Positions 1-6,837 of a DNA stretch of 7,374 nucleotides are shown here, one piece after another. The position numbers and the translations under genes are program-made. Within the stretch, counting starts at the first letter, position 1. Each line of letters begins with the position of its first letter. The stretch spans positions 3,252 through 10,625 of the forward strand of contig NVTJ01000091.1 of NCBI GenBank assembly GCA_002401545.1, in the 5' to 3' direction. This stretch comes from Alphaproteobacteria bacterium (lineage in GTDB: Bacteria; Pseudomonadota; Alphaproteobacteria; Sphingomonadales; Emcibacteraceae). The notes under the pieces are model-generated. The model saw nothing but the letters and a program-made list of their open reading frames with translations, did no database searches and had not been told where the DNA came from.

Positions 1-2
1 AA

Positions 3-173
3 AGCAAACAGTCCCTTGACCAGTTTATCGGCTCACTCCGTCATCTGGTGGCAGAGGCAAAGGCCGGCAATAAGGATCTGTTCACCGGTGCGCCATACCT
101 TGCCCCCTTGCGGCGGCTTGATGAAACTTTGGCGGCGCGAAAACCTGTGTTGCGCTGGCGCAAGGCAGAATAG
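3..173 (+). CDS. gcvPB: Glycine dehydrogenase (decarboxylating) subunit 2, C-terminal end only
   Basis: This is the last 56 codons of a gene that enters from the left edge, read in the frame that ends at TAG 171-173. The visible tail contains APYLAPLRRLDETLAARKP followed by VLRW. I recognise this as the C-terminal signature of the GcvPB half of two-subunit P-protein (pattern AP..xPxRRLDExxAARxPxLRW). With GcvPA, this PLP enzyme decarboxylates glycine and passes the aminomethyl group to the lipoyl H-protein of the cytoplasmic glycine cleavage system. The PLP-binding lysine and the rest of the protein lie outside the window, so the call rests on the tail alone. The gene stops 5 bp before the end of the convergent zapA. 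A second open frame over the same bases (16-207) has no recognisable protein character and is treated as a shadow. Confidence 0.75.
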   Translation, partial: SKQSLDQFIGSLRHLVAEAKAGNKDLFTGAPYLAPLRRLDETLAARKPVLRWRKAE

Positions 174-175
174 AA

Positions 176-210
176 ATATTACCCCTCGGCTTCCACCTGC
201 CGGGTAATAT
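176..210 (-). terminator. Hairpin overlapping the zapA stop codon, candidate terminator
   Basis: ATATTACCC at 176-184 is matched perfectly by GGGTAATAT at 202-210. Three further pairs (GGC 188-190 with GCC 199-201) can form across a 3-nt bulge. Read on the - strand, the stem includes the zapA stop codon and is followed by the moderately T-rich TTCTATTCT, so it could end zapA transcription. Read on the + strand it starts 2 nt after the gcvPB stop but has no T tract. The T tract is imperfect even for zapA, hence moderate confidence. Confidence 0.45.
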
Positions 211-499
211 CCTCTATACGTTTAATGGTATGGGCAATGGTTTTTTCCAGACTGTCCACATTGTCTTGTGTGCTTTTCTCTGCCATGGGCTTGCCGTCGC
301 GGGCTTCATCCAATTCGTCAGCCAGCAGAATCGCCGTCATCAGCAGAAGCCGGATGTCGGAAACCGACCCCATGGCCTTGGCAATTTGTCCGGCCTTGCT
401 GTTAACATACTCGGCAAGCTTGGCCAGACGGTCCCCTTCCCCGTCCTGACAGGCAAGATGATATTCCTGTTTGTTGAATTTTACGATAACATTAGCCAT
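179..499 (-). CDS. zapA: Cell division protein ZapA
   Basis: The 106-residue protein starts MANVIVKFNKQEYHLACQDG, the usual ZapA opening: a short beta strand, a turn, then the xYxLAC strand. It continues with an E-G-D-R-L-x-x-L-A-x-Y-V-N segment (about 21-33), a helix carrying RLLLMTAILLADEL (about 50-63), and a charged coiled coil to the end (about 75-106). This is the normal domain order and length for the family. ZapA is a cytoplasmic FtsZ-associated protein that bundles or aligns protofilaments in the Z-ring. The ATG at 497-499 lies 7 A residues after TAGG, and that TAG is the stop codon of upstream zauP. The zapA Shine-Dalgarno therefore overlaps the zauP stop, and the pair is probably translationally coupled. 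The gene ends inside the hairpin at 176-210. Confidence 0.93.
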   Translation of the reverse strand: MANVIVKFNKQEYHLACQDGEGDRLAKLAEYVNSKAGQIAKAMGSVSDIRLLLMTAILLADELDEARDGKPMAEKSTQDNVDSLEKTIAHTIKRIEDITRQVEAEG

Positions 500-507
500 T
501 TTTTTTC

Positions 508-840
508 CTAATGAAGACTTTTGCGAGCGATGATCTGGTCAAGATCATGAAGGGTGGCGACAAGTTCCTTTTCAGCCGAAACATTGGCATTCTCCAGCTT
601 CGCGCATTTTTCCTCCAAAAGCTCATAGCCATTTTTCAGAGCGATACAGCTTTTCTTCATTTCAGCAAGATTACGCGCCATCTGCCTGTTTTCCTCCTCA
701 AGCCGCTCAATATAAACCGCCTGTTCACCGGAACTGGCCTGACCCTGCCCTGTCCGGCTGAGCAGCACACGTTCAAGACGCGTTAAGGCCTCATCCACTG
801 CTGACCCTGCCTGTTGTCCACTCATTGTATTTTTCTGCAT
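508..840 (-). CDS. zauP: ZapA-upstream coiled-coil protein ZauP (DUF4164-like)
   Basis: This 110-residue protein is dominated by heptad-like helix. It starts with a short polar segment, then VDEALTRLERVL (about 15-26), then a long Glu/Lys/Leu-rich coiled coil from about residue 42 to 103. It has no signal peptide or membrane segment. Size, composition and position directly upstream of zapA fit ZauP, described in Caulobacter as the partner that acts with ZapA to focus the Z-ring. I also associate it with DUF4164, but that label is from memory. The start at 840 has AGGGA about 11 nt upstream. Met6 at 825 has no Shine-Dalgarno and is a poorer choice. The stop codon is separated from the zapA ATG by 8 bp. 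The name rests on context plus coiled-coil character more than on a catalytic motif. Confidence 0.75.
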   Translation of the reverse strand: MQKNTMSGQQAGSAVDEALTRLERVLLSRTGQGQASSGEQAVYIERLEEENRQMARNLAEMKKSCIALKNGYELLEEKCAKLENANVSAEKELVATLHDLDQIIARKSLH

Positions 841-1047
841 GGTATGTTGATTCCCTGAAATTAAGACTCATTGTTGCAAAAAAAATGCCCCTTTTGAAGT
901 CAAAAAATTAAAAACAATTCAGAAGCCTTTGATTTAACATAAAATCTTACATGCAGGTTGACGTAAGAGCAACAAACGTTCATTGTGCCGCCGTAAAAAA
1001 ATATATTATTTTCATCAATTCTTTTATCTATAACGGCTAAGAAAAAT
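841..1047. promoter_or_regulatory. Divergent promoter region between zauP-zapA and the tkt operon
   Basis: These 207 AT-rich bases hold no credible gene and must carry both divergent promoters. On the - strand, TTGCTC (967-972) and TAAGAT (944-949) are spaced 17 bp apart and face zauP. On the + strand, TTGACG (958-963) is a good -35 box, but the hexamer 17 bp on is only CATTGT (981-986). TATATT (1002-1007) and TATAAC (1029-1034) are other -10-like hexamers without strong -35 partners. The tkt ATG has no clear Shine-Dalgarno (GGCTAAGAAAAAT precedes it). I see no riboswitch-like or 6S-like structure. Exact promoter positions are guesses. Confidence 0.45.
945..968. repeat. Inverted repeat, possible operator
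   Basis: TCTTAC at 945-950 and GTAAGA at 963-968 form a perfect 6-bp dyad with a 12-bp centre. The arms touch both hexamers of the candidate zauP promoter, and the right part overlaps the candidate tkt -35 box (958-963), so a protein bound here could affect both directions. A 6-bp dyad is weak evidence on its own and could be chance. Confidence 0.25.
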
Positions 1048-3021
1048 ATGACAATTTCACTTTCCCGTATGGCCAATGCAATACGCGCCTTGTCCATGGA
1101 TGCCGTACAGGCAGCAAATTCAGGCCATCCGGGCATGCCCATGGGTATGGCCGATGTGGCAACGGTTCTGTTCACCAAACATCTGAAATATGATCCTGCA
1201 TGGCCGGAGTGGCCCAACCGGGACCGGTTTATCCTGTCCGCCGGACATGGCTCCATGCTGCTCTACTCCCTGCTGTATCTGACCGGATATGAAAAGCCGA
1301 CCATTGACGACATCAGGAATTTCCGCCAATTGCATCATCCCTGTGCCGGCCACCCGGAAGTGAACGAACTTGCCGGTGTTGAAATGACAACCGGTCCTCT
1401 GGGACAGGGGCTGGCCTCATCCGTGGGTTTCGCCCTGGCGGAAAGACTATCCAATGCCCGTATGGGAAATGTGATTGATCATCATACCTATGTCATTTGC
1501 GGCGATGGCTGCCTGATGGAAGGCATCAGCCACGAAGCTATTTCAATGGCCGGGCATCTGAAACTAGGTAAGATGATTCTGCTGTGGGATGACAATGAAA
1601 TCTGCATTGACGGCAGCACCCACGCCACCGTATCCGATGATCAGATTGCCCGATTCTCTGCCTCTGGCTGGCATGTGCAGGCCATTAACGGCCATGATAC
1701 GGAAGAAATTGATGCCGCTATCAAGGCTGCAAAGATGGATGACCGCCCGTCGATGATTGCCTGCCGCACCACCATTGGTTACGGTGCACCCAATAAGCAG
1801 GGAACTGCCGGTGTCCACGGAGCGCCGCTGGGGGAAAAAGAAATCGAAGCGGCCCGCAAGATGCTCGACTGGCCCTATGCGCCCTTTGAAATTCCATCAG
1901 ATATTCTGCTGGCCTGGCGCGAAGCTGGCAAACGGTCGCAGGAACTGGCCGAACATTGGAAAATAGCCTTTGACGGACTGGAGGAAGATATCAGGGCCGA
2001 CTTTACCCGTCGCCTGAGCAAAAAACTTCCCGAGGGGCTTGAGGATATTATAAATACCTATAAAAAGGACCTGGCGGAAAACCCGGTAAAGGTTGCCACC
2101 CGCAAAGCGTCCCTTATGGCGCTCAACCTCATTAATCCCATCGTTCAGGAAACCATTGGCGGTTCTGCCGACCTCACCGGATCAAACCTGACCAAAAGCA
2201 CAGATCAGTTCACCATCACAGGTGATGATTTCTCAGGCCGTTATATGTATTACGGCGTGCGGGAATTTGGCATGTCTGCGGTCATGAACGGGCTGGCCCT
2301 GCACGGGGAATATATCCCCTACGGCGGCACCTTCATGGTCTTTACCGATTATTGCCGGTCTGCCATCCGCCTGAGTGCGCTCATGGAACAACGGGTGATT
2401 TATGTGATGACCCATGACAGTATCGGCCTTGGTGAAGACGGGCCGACCCATCAGCCGGTAGAGCATCTCATGAGCCTGCGCGCCATGCCCAATCTGGCGG
2501 TTTACCGTCCGGCGGACGCCGTGGAAACTGTTGAGGCCTGGCTTTGTGCGCTTCAGGATACCACACGGCCCAGTATTCTGGCCCTGACCCGTCAGGCCCT
2601 TGCGCCTGTACGTCTCACCCATACCAATGAAAATCTGGTGGCCAGAGGGGGCTATGAATTACGCGCCGCTGATGGCCCGGCAAAAGTCACCATAATTGCC
2701 ACCGGATCAGAGGTGGAACTTGCCATCGCTGCCCGTGATACATTACAGGCAGAGGGTATTGCGACCCGTGTTGTCTCCATGCCGTCAACGGATGTTTTTG
2801 ATGAACAGCCACAGGATTATAAAGATCAGATACTGGGAACTGCCGATATAAATGTCTCCATCGAAGCGGGGGTTAAATTTGGCTGGGAACGTTATGTGGG
2901 GCGGGATGGTATTATCATCGGCATGGACAGTTTCGGGGCCTCGGCACCAGCGGAAGAACTCTATGAATATTTTGGCATTACAGCAGAGGCCATTGTGGCA
3001 TCTGTAAAAAGAAAACTTTAA
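1048..3021 (+). CDS. tkt: Transketolase
   Basis: This 657-residue protein has normal family length and all three domains. It moves two-carbon ketol units between sugar phosphates in the pentose phosphate pathway, and in the Calvin cycle where present, using thiamine diphosphate and a divalent metal in the cytoplasm. Visible landmarks are SGHPG with active-site His27, GPLGQG (116-121), the cofactor motif GDG (152-154) closed by N183 in DDN, and VHG with His257. Later landmarks are DLTGSN (375-380), GVREFGM with catalytic Glu406, GEDGPTHQP with Asp464 and His468, and LTRQ with Arg515. IATGSEVEL (about 550-558) opens the C-terminal domain. No key residue is missing. It is the first gene of the operon with gap, pgk and thiE; gap follows after 17 bp. 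The start is chosen because MTISLSRMANAIRALSMD matches the family's N-terminus, although the upstream Shine-Dalgarno is weak. Confidence 0.98.
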   Translation: MTISLSRMANAIRALSMDAVQAANSGHPGMPMGMADVATVLFTKHLKYDPAWPEWPNRDRFILSAGHGSMLLYSLLYLTGYEKPTIDDIRNFRQLHHPCAGHPEVNELAGVEMTTGPLGQGLASSVGFALAERLSNARMGNVIDHHTYVICGDGCLMEGISHEAISMAGHLKLGKMILLWDDNEICIDGSTHATVSDDQIARFSASGWHVQAINGHDTEEIDAAIKAAKMDDRPSMIACRTTIGYGAPNKQGTAGVHGAPLGEKEIEAARKMLDWPYAPFEIPSDILLAWREAGKRSQELAEHWKIAFDGLEEDIRADFTRRLSKKLPEGLEDIINTYKKDLAENPVKVATRKASLMALNLINPIVQETIGGSADLTGSNLTKSTDQFTITGDDFSGRYMYYGVREFGMSAVMNGLALHGEYIPYGGTFMVFTDYCRSAIRLSALMEQRVIYVMTHDSIGLGEDGPTHQPVEHLMSLRAMPNLAVYRPADAVETVEAWLCALQDTTRPSILALTRQALAPVRLTHTNENLVARGGYELRAADGPAKVTIIATGSEVELAIAARDTLQAEGIATRVVSMPSTDVFDEQPQDYKDQILGTADINVSIEAGVKFGWERYVGRDGIIIGMDSFGASAPAEELYEYFGITAEAIVASVKRKL

Positions 3022-3038
3022 GAACGGAGACTATACTT

Positions 3039-4043
3039 ATGACTATTCGTGTTGCAATCAACGGCTTTGGCCGCATCGGGCGTCTTGCCCTCCGGGCCAT
3101 TTATGAATCAGGCCGGGATGATATTGAAGTTGTTGGCATCAATGATCTTGGTGCCATTGATATGAACGCCTATCTGCTGAAACGGGATTCCGTGCATGGA
3201 AGTTTCCCCTTTGAGGTTAATGTGGACGGCGATATGATGAATCTGGGTCGCAACCCCATCAAAGTGACGGCGGAACGCAATCCCGCTGACCTGCCGTGGG
3301 CCGACCTTGGCGTCGATATTGTTTATGAATGTACCGGGTTTTTTGCTTCAAGCGAAGGATCACAGGCCCATCTTGATGCCGGTGCCAAAAAAGTATTGAT
3401 TTCCGCCCCGGCAAAGAATGTTGCCAAAACAATTGTTTACGGCGTGAACCACGAGACCATCACCGCTGATGATGTGATTGTCTCCAACGCCTCCTGCACC
3501 ACAAATTGTCTGGCCCCCGTGGCACAGGTTCTTAACGATGCGGTTGGCATTGAAAAAGGCATTATGACAACGGTTCATTCCTATACCGGTGACCAGCGGG
3601 TTCTGGATACCCTGCATAGTGACCCGCGCCGCGCCCGTGCCTGTGGCCTGAGCATGATCCCCACATCAACCGGGGCTGCCCGTGCAGTTGGTCTGGTTCT
3701 GCCGGAACTGGCGGGCAAGCTGGACGGCACCTCGGTCCGGGTACCAACGCCTAATGTATCCATGATTGACCTGACTTTTATTGCCAAAAAGTCAACTTCT
3801 GTTGAAGAGATCAATCAGGCTATTCAGGACGCCGCAAATGGCCGCCTGAAGGGTGTTCTGGCGTATGTTACGGAACCCGTTGTCTCCATTGATTTCAACC
3901 ATGATCCGGCAAGTTCCAGCTTTGATGCCTCTCAGACATCAGTGCTTGACGGTAATCTGGTTCGCATCCTGAGCTGGTATGATAACGAATGGGGATTCTC
4001 CAGCCGCATGTCAGACACAGCCGCTGTCATGGCGGGACTATAG
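3039..4043 (+). CDS. gap: Glyceraldehyde-3-phosphate dehydrogenase, type I
   Basis: The 334-residue enzyme oxidises and phosphorylates glyceraldehyde 3-phosphate to 1,3-bisphosphoglycerate, working in glycolysis and in reverse for gluconeogenesis. The N-terminal Rossmann motif is INGFGRIGR (7-15). Asp36 in NDLG sits where NAD-dependent members carry an acidic residue, so NAD is the likely cofactor. The catalytic domain shows SNASCTTNC with nucleophile Cys153, TVHSYTGDQ with His180, the RRAR phosphate-binding segment (197-200), STGAA (210-214), RVPTPNVS, and the closing SWYDNEWGFSSRM (312-324). Length and motifs are complete. GGAGA at 3026-3030 is the ribosome binding site. The stop codon is 5 bp before the pgk ATG. 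The product is passed directly to Pgk, so the neighbouring genes encode consecutive steps. Confidence 0.97.
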   Translation: MTIRVAINGFGRIGRLALRAIYESGRDDIEVVGINDLGAIDMNAYLLKRDSVHGSFPFEVNVDGDMMNLGRNPIKVTAERNPADLPWADLGVDIVYECTGFFASSEGSQAHLDAGAKKVLISAPAKNVAKTIVYGVNHETITADDVIVSNASCTTNCLAPVAQVLNDAVGIEKGIMTTVHSYTGDQRVLDTLHSDPRRARACGLSMIPTSTGAARAVGLVLPELAGKLDGTSVRVPTPNVSMIDLTFIAKKSTSVEEINQAIQDAANGRLKGVLAYVTEPVVSIDFNHDPASSSFDASQTSVLDGNLVRILSWYDNEWGFSSRMSDTAAVMAGL

Positions 4044-4048
4044 TCCTT

Positions 4049-5245
4049 ATGGTACAAATCAGGAATATTGAAGATCTGGGCGCGCTTGAAGGTAAGCGCG
4101 TCCTTATTCGTGCTGACCTTAACGTGCCCATGAAAGATGGAATTGTCACCGATGATACGCGCATCAGGTCCGTGGCCCCGACCATTCTCGCCCTGATGGA
4201 TAAAGGCGCACAGGTCATTATCATGTCTCATTTTGGCCGCCCCAAAGGCAAAATTGTTCCGGAAATGTCATTGGAACAATTGGCCCAGCCGCTATCTGAT
4301 GTCATCAAGAAAGCCGTGGTATTCATTGATAACTGTATTGGGAATGTGATCAAAGAAACTCTGGACGCCATGGAGAGCGATGCTGTTCTTCTGCTGGAAA
4401 ACCTTCGTTTTCATGCGGGCGAAGCAAGCAATGATGCGGATTTTGCCCAGGCTCTGGCCGATAATGCCGACTTTTATGTTAATGAGGCCTTCTCCTGCGC
4501 TCACCGGGCCCATGCCTCAACCGAGGGCATTGCCCATCTGCTGCCGTCCGCAGCGGGATTGTCGCTGGAAAAAGAACTGGCGGCGTTGGAAAGTGCGCTT
4601 GGTGACCCGCGCCGCCCCCTTTGTGCGGTGGTTGGCGGTGCCAAGGTTTCCAGCAAGCTCGATGTGCTGACCAATCTGGTCGAGAAGGTGGATCACCTGA
4701 TCATTGGTGGCGGCATGGCCAATACCTTTCTTGCGGCGCAGGGTGTGGATGTGGGGGCGTCCCTCTGCGAGCATGATCTGGCGGATACCGCCCGCGCAAT
4801 CCTTGCCAAAGCTGCCGCACAGAATTGCACCATCCATCTGCCGACCGACCTTGTGGTGGCTAAAGAATTCAAAGCAGGGGCAGACTGCCGCACTATCGGC
4901 CTTGATGAGGTCACAAGTGATGAGATGATACTGGACGTGGGGCCTGCTACTGTGGCTGACCTTGCTGAAATGCTGACCAGTTGCAAAACGTTGATCTGGA
5001 ACGGCCCCATGGGAGCTTTCGAGATTGAGCCCTTTGATGCGGCAACGGTTGCGCTGGCCAAAGCCGCCGGACAACTGACTGAACAGGGATCACTTGTTTC
5101 TGTCGCTGGTGGCGGTGATACGGTTGCGGCGCTCAACCATGCAGGGGTGGCGGGACAGTTTACCCATATTTCCACCGCAGGCGGCGCCTTCCTCGAATGG
5201 ATGGAGGGCAAGGAATTGCCCGGTGTGAAAATACTGGAGAAATAA
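4049..5245 (+). CDS. pgk: Phosphoglycerate kinase
   Basis: This 398-residue monomeric cytoplasmic kinase transfers phosphate between 1,3-bisphosphoglycerate and ADP. The N-terminal substrate domain shows RADLNVP (21-27), SHFGRPKG (60-67), ENLRFHAGE (117-125) and NEAFSCAHRAHAS (145-157). The C-terminal nucleotide domain shows GGAKVSSKLDVL (196-207), GGGMANTFL (220-228), WNGPMGAFE (317-325), GGGDT (354-358) and STAGGAFLEW (375-384). All expected motifs are present. The frame stays open upstream to an ATG at 3989, but that 20-residue extension reads the end of gap in another frame and has no homology to Pgk. The ATG at 4049 gives MVQIRNIEDL, a normal Pgk start, with GCGGGA about 11 nt upstream. 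The gene follows gap by 5 bp and ends 1 bp before the probable thiE start. Confidence 0.97.
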   Translation: MVQIRNIEDLGALEGKRVLIRADLNVPMKDGIVTDDTRIRSVAPTILALMDKGAQVIIMSHFGRPKGKIVPEMSLEQLAQPLSDVIKKAVVFIDNCIGNVIKETLDAMESDAVLLLENLRFHAGEASNDADFAQALADNADFYVNEAFSCAHRAHASTEGIAHLLPSAAGLSLEKELAALESALGDPRRPLCAVVGGAKVSSKLDVLTNLVEKVDHLIIGGGMANTFLAAQGVDVGASLCEHDLADTARAILAKAAAQNCTIHLPTDLVVAKEFKAGADCRTIGLDEVTSDEMILDVGPATVADLAEMLTSCKTLIWNGPMGAFEIEPFDAATVALAKAAGQLTEQGSLVSVAGGGDTVAALNHAGVAGQFTHISTAGGAFLEWMEGKELPGVKILEK

Positions 5246-5249
5246 CATA
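5236..5249 (+). promoter_or_regulatory. thiE ribosome binding site preceding an ATA triplet
   Basis: GGAG at 5236-5239, inside the last pgk codons, is followed after 7 nt by ATA at 5247-5249. That triplet is in the thiE frame, one base past the pgk stop. It is the only position near this Shine-Dalgarno that would give ThiE its full first beta strand. No ATG, GTG or TTG occurs in this frame between the upstream TGA (5226-5228) and GTG 5292. The spacing is ideal, which argues that initiation belongs here despite the odd triplet. Confidence 0.55.
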
Positions 5250-5870
5250 GAAAGCACACAACTTTATATCATCACACCACCCGCATTCAATGTGAATGAC
5301 TTTGCCGGACAATTGACAGAGGCACTGGCGGGTGGGCCTGTGGCCAGTGTGCAGTTACGGCTGAAAGATGCCTCTGACGCAGAAATTATCGTAGCGGCAA
5401 AGGTCCTGATGCCCGTCTGTCACGAGCGTGAGGTGGCTTTCATCATCAATGACCGCCCGGATATTGCCCGCGAAGTCGGGGCGGACGGGGTACATGTGGG
5501 GCAGGATGATATGTCTTATGCGCAAGCCCGTGAAATTGTTGGTGAGCGTTGTATTGTCGGCGTCACCGCAAAGAACAGCCGCCATCTGTCCATGATTGCC
5601 GCCGAACAGGGGGCCGATTATGTCGCCTTTGGAGCCTTTTTCCCAACCGACACCAAAGCGGGTACCGTGACAGCAGAATTAAGCCTGATTTCATGGTGGG
5701 CGGAACTGTTCGAGACCCCCTGTGTCGCCATTGGCGGCATCACGGTGGATAATGCCAGCCCCCTGATTGAGGCAGGGGCTGACTTCCTTGCGGTTTGTGG
5801 CGGAATTTGGGACTATGACCAGGGCCCCAAGGCCGCTGTTCAGAAATTCAATGATTTATTCAAAGCCTAA
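5247..5870 (+). CDS. thiE: Thiamine-phosphate synthase, with non-canonical or lost start codon
   Basis: ThiE joins the pyrimidine (HMP-PP) and thiazole phosphate to make thiamine monophosphate in the cytoplasm. The (beta/alpha)8 protein shows VQLRLKD (about 35-41), INDRPDIA (67-74), GADGVHVGQDDM (78-89), GVTAKNSRH (105-113), GADYVAFGAFFPTDTK (122-137) and VAIGGI (160-165), numbering from codon 5247. These cover the pyrophosphate and metal site and the phosphate-binding loops of the family. Codons 5247-5291 encode ESTQLYIITPPAFN, which aligns with the usual first strand (LYLITPP), so the coding region must begin before the first standard start, GTG 5292. The only well-placed triplet is ATA 5247, giving 207 residues, normal for ThiE. 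The GTG form (192 residues) would lack strand 1. ThiE is last in the tkt operon and converges on the next gene with overlapping stop codons. Confidence 0.88.
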   Translation: MESTQLYIITPPAFNVNDFAGQLTEALAGGPVASVQLRLKDASDAEIIVAAKVLMPVCHEREVAFIINDRPDIAREVGADGVHVGQDDMSYAQAREIVGERCIVGVTAKNSRHLSMIAAEQGADYVAFGAFFPTDTKAGTVTAELSLISWWAELFETPCVAIGGITVDNASPLIEAGADFLAVCGGIWDYDQGPKAAVQKFNDLFKA

Positions 5871-6727
5871 AAAGCCCTTTGTGCAGGAATTTTACGTCGG
5901 GTAATTCTTTTCTGATTTTTCTGATCCATTCTTTTCCGCCAAAACAACCCGCCGCCTATGGGAAGGCCGAACAACGCCAGCCAGAAGGACCCGCTGAACG
6001 CCGTATCCTCCATAACTTCCGGTCCGGTAACATAACCTTCATACTTTAGGGTGGCCTCAACAAAAATATAATCCCCTTTGCCGCCAAGTTCAAAATCCAA
6101 CACCCCCCTGTGAGCCAGATCCTGCACTACAGCCAGATCCAGATTTTTTTGCCTTATGGCAAAGAGACCGTCAAAGCCGTCCCGCTGTGGTTCCACAACC
6201 GACTCCGTTATGCGGTGATGCTCCCTAATGCGGTGATTGTCACCACTATCACTGTAAGTGCCGAGAATGATGCTTTTTTGTCCCAGGCTTTCCCGGGTGA
6301 CATCCCGTCTGCGCATGGTGGTGGCATAATATATATTACGGCCGATGGCCAGTTCCGCCACCTCTTCCTCATTGGTGAGATAGATAATGCTTTTCGCGGT
6401 ATAATAATGATCCGTTTGACCTGCCGCCCGACTTTTTCGCAGGGAAAGTCTTCTGTGGCGAATGACTTTGCCGGTATCTGTCAGGCTGTGCGGGCCGGCT
6501 TTGCTCACCCATTCCCTGTCATCCTGGAATTTAAAACTGACGGTTACTTTAGAGAGAATAAACTCATCATCCATGGGCAGCCTGGAACGCAGGTCAAACT
6601 GCCCGTGATATTTTTGTCTTCCCGAAACAAATATATCCTGATTGTCAAGCCACAATTCTCCTGACAAACCACCCGCCTCTGCCTGACCTGACCCAAGCAG
6701 CATTATGATAAAACATCCAACCTTCAC
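5867..6727 (-). CDS. Exported protein with C-terminal membrane anchor, function unknown
   Basis: I do not recognise this protein. From GTG 6727 it has 286 residues. It begins with a signal peptide (hydrophobic VGCFIIMLLGSG, then AEA and likely cleavage before GG). A soluble part rich in beta-type segments and charge follows, for example LSKVTVSFKFQDDREW near the start and GVLDFELGGKGDYIFVEATL near the end. Close to the C-terminus is a hydrophobic stretch, SFWLALFGLPIGGGLFW, then a tail of about 22 residues with many Arg and Lys. This layout resembles CTERM-type sorted surface proteins, but no PEP motif is visible. An in-frame GTG at 6742 would add five residues (MKRND). GTG 6727 is preferred because AAGGA stands 5 nt before it, while 6742 has no Shine-Dalgarno. 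The opposite strand is open over 6110-6664 but shows no family features. Confidence 0.7.
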   Translation of the reverse strand: MKVGCFIIMLLGSGQAEAGGLSGELWLDNQDIFVSGRQKYHGQFDLRSRLPMDDEFILSKVTVSFKFQDDREWVSKAGPHSLTDTGKVIRHRRLSLRKSRAAGQTDHYYTAKSIIYLTNEEEVAELAIGRNIYYATTMRRRDVTRESLGQKSIILGTYSDSGDNHRIREHHRITESVVEPQRDGFDGLFAIRQKNLDLAVVQDLAHRGVLDFELGGKGDYIFVEATLKYEGYVTGPEVMEDTAFSGSFWLALFGLPIGGGLFWRKRMDQKNQKRITRRKIPAQRAF

Positions 6728-6802
6728 ATCATTCCTTTTCACGGGCCAACAATACAGACCGCACGTTCATGATTTATTAAGTATTAGGAAGATTTTATCC
6801 AA

Positions 6803-6837
6803 TTGCTTATGCGGCGACATGACCCTATAAAAGAAAA
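6803..6837 (+). promoter_or_regulatory. Candidate promoter giving a leaderless acetyltransferase mRNA
   Basis: TTGCTT (6803-6808) and TATAAA (6826-6831) are separated by exactly 17 bp. Six bases later comes the ATG at 6838, so transcription would begin on or next to the A of the start codon. No Shine-Dalgarno is visible before this ATG (AAAGAAAA only), as expected for a leaderless message. The opposite promoter, for the exported protein, should lie in the same 110-bp gap. TTGGAT and TAATAA spaced 17 bp apart on the - strand are only a weak match. Confidence 0.5.

Noticed and set aside
871..975. TTGTTGC (871-877) and GCAACAA (969-975) as an inverted repeat
   Set aside because: A 7-bp match separated by 91 bp is expected by chance in a spacer of this size.
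841..1047. 6S RNA or TPP riboswitch in the zauP-tkt spacer
   Set aside because: 6S RNA is often near zapA, and a TPP riboswitch might suit a thi operon, but I see no long closing stem and no CTGAGA-type TPP motif.
3989..4048. Upstream ATG extending pgk by 20 residues
   Set aside because: The extension overlaps the end of gap in another frame and does not resemble Pgk; the ATG at 4049 gives a normal N-terminus.
4517..5259. Long - strand frames (185 and 188 codons) opposite pgk
   Set aside because: They are antisense to strongly conserved pgk sequence and have no protein-like features.
5861..5881. CAAAG/CTTTG hairpin at the thiE convergent junction as a terminator
   Set aside because: It has only a 5-bp weak stem with an 11-nt loop and no T tract on either strand.
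6110..6664. 184-codon open frame on the + strand opposite the exported protein gene
   Set aside because: It shows no signal peptide, domain motif or ribosome binding site, while the opposite strand has a signal peptide, a membrane anchor and a good Shine-Dalgarno.
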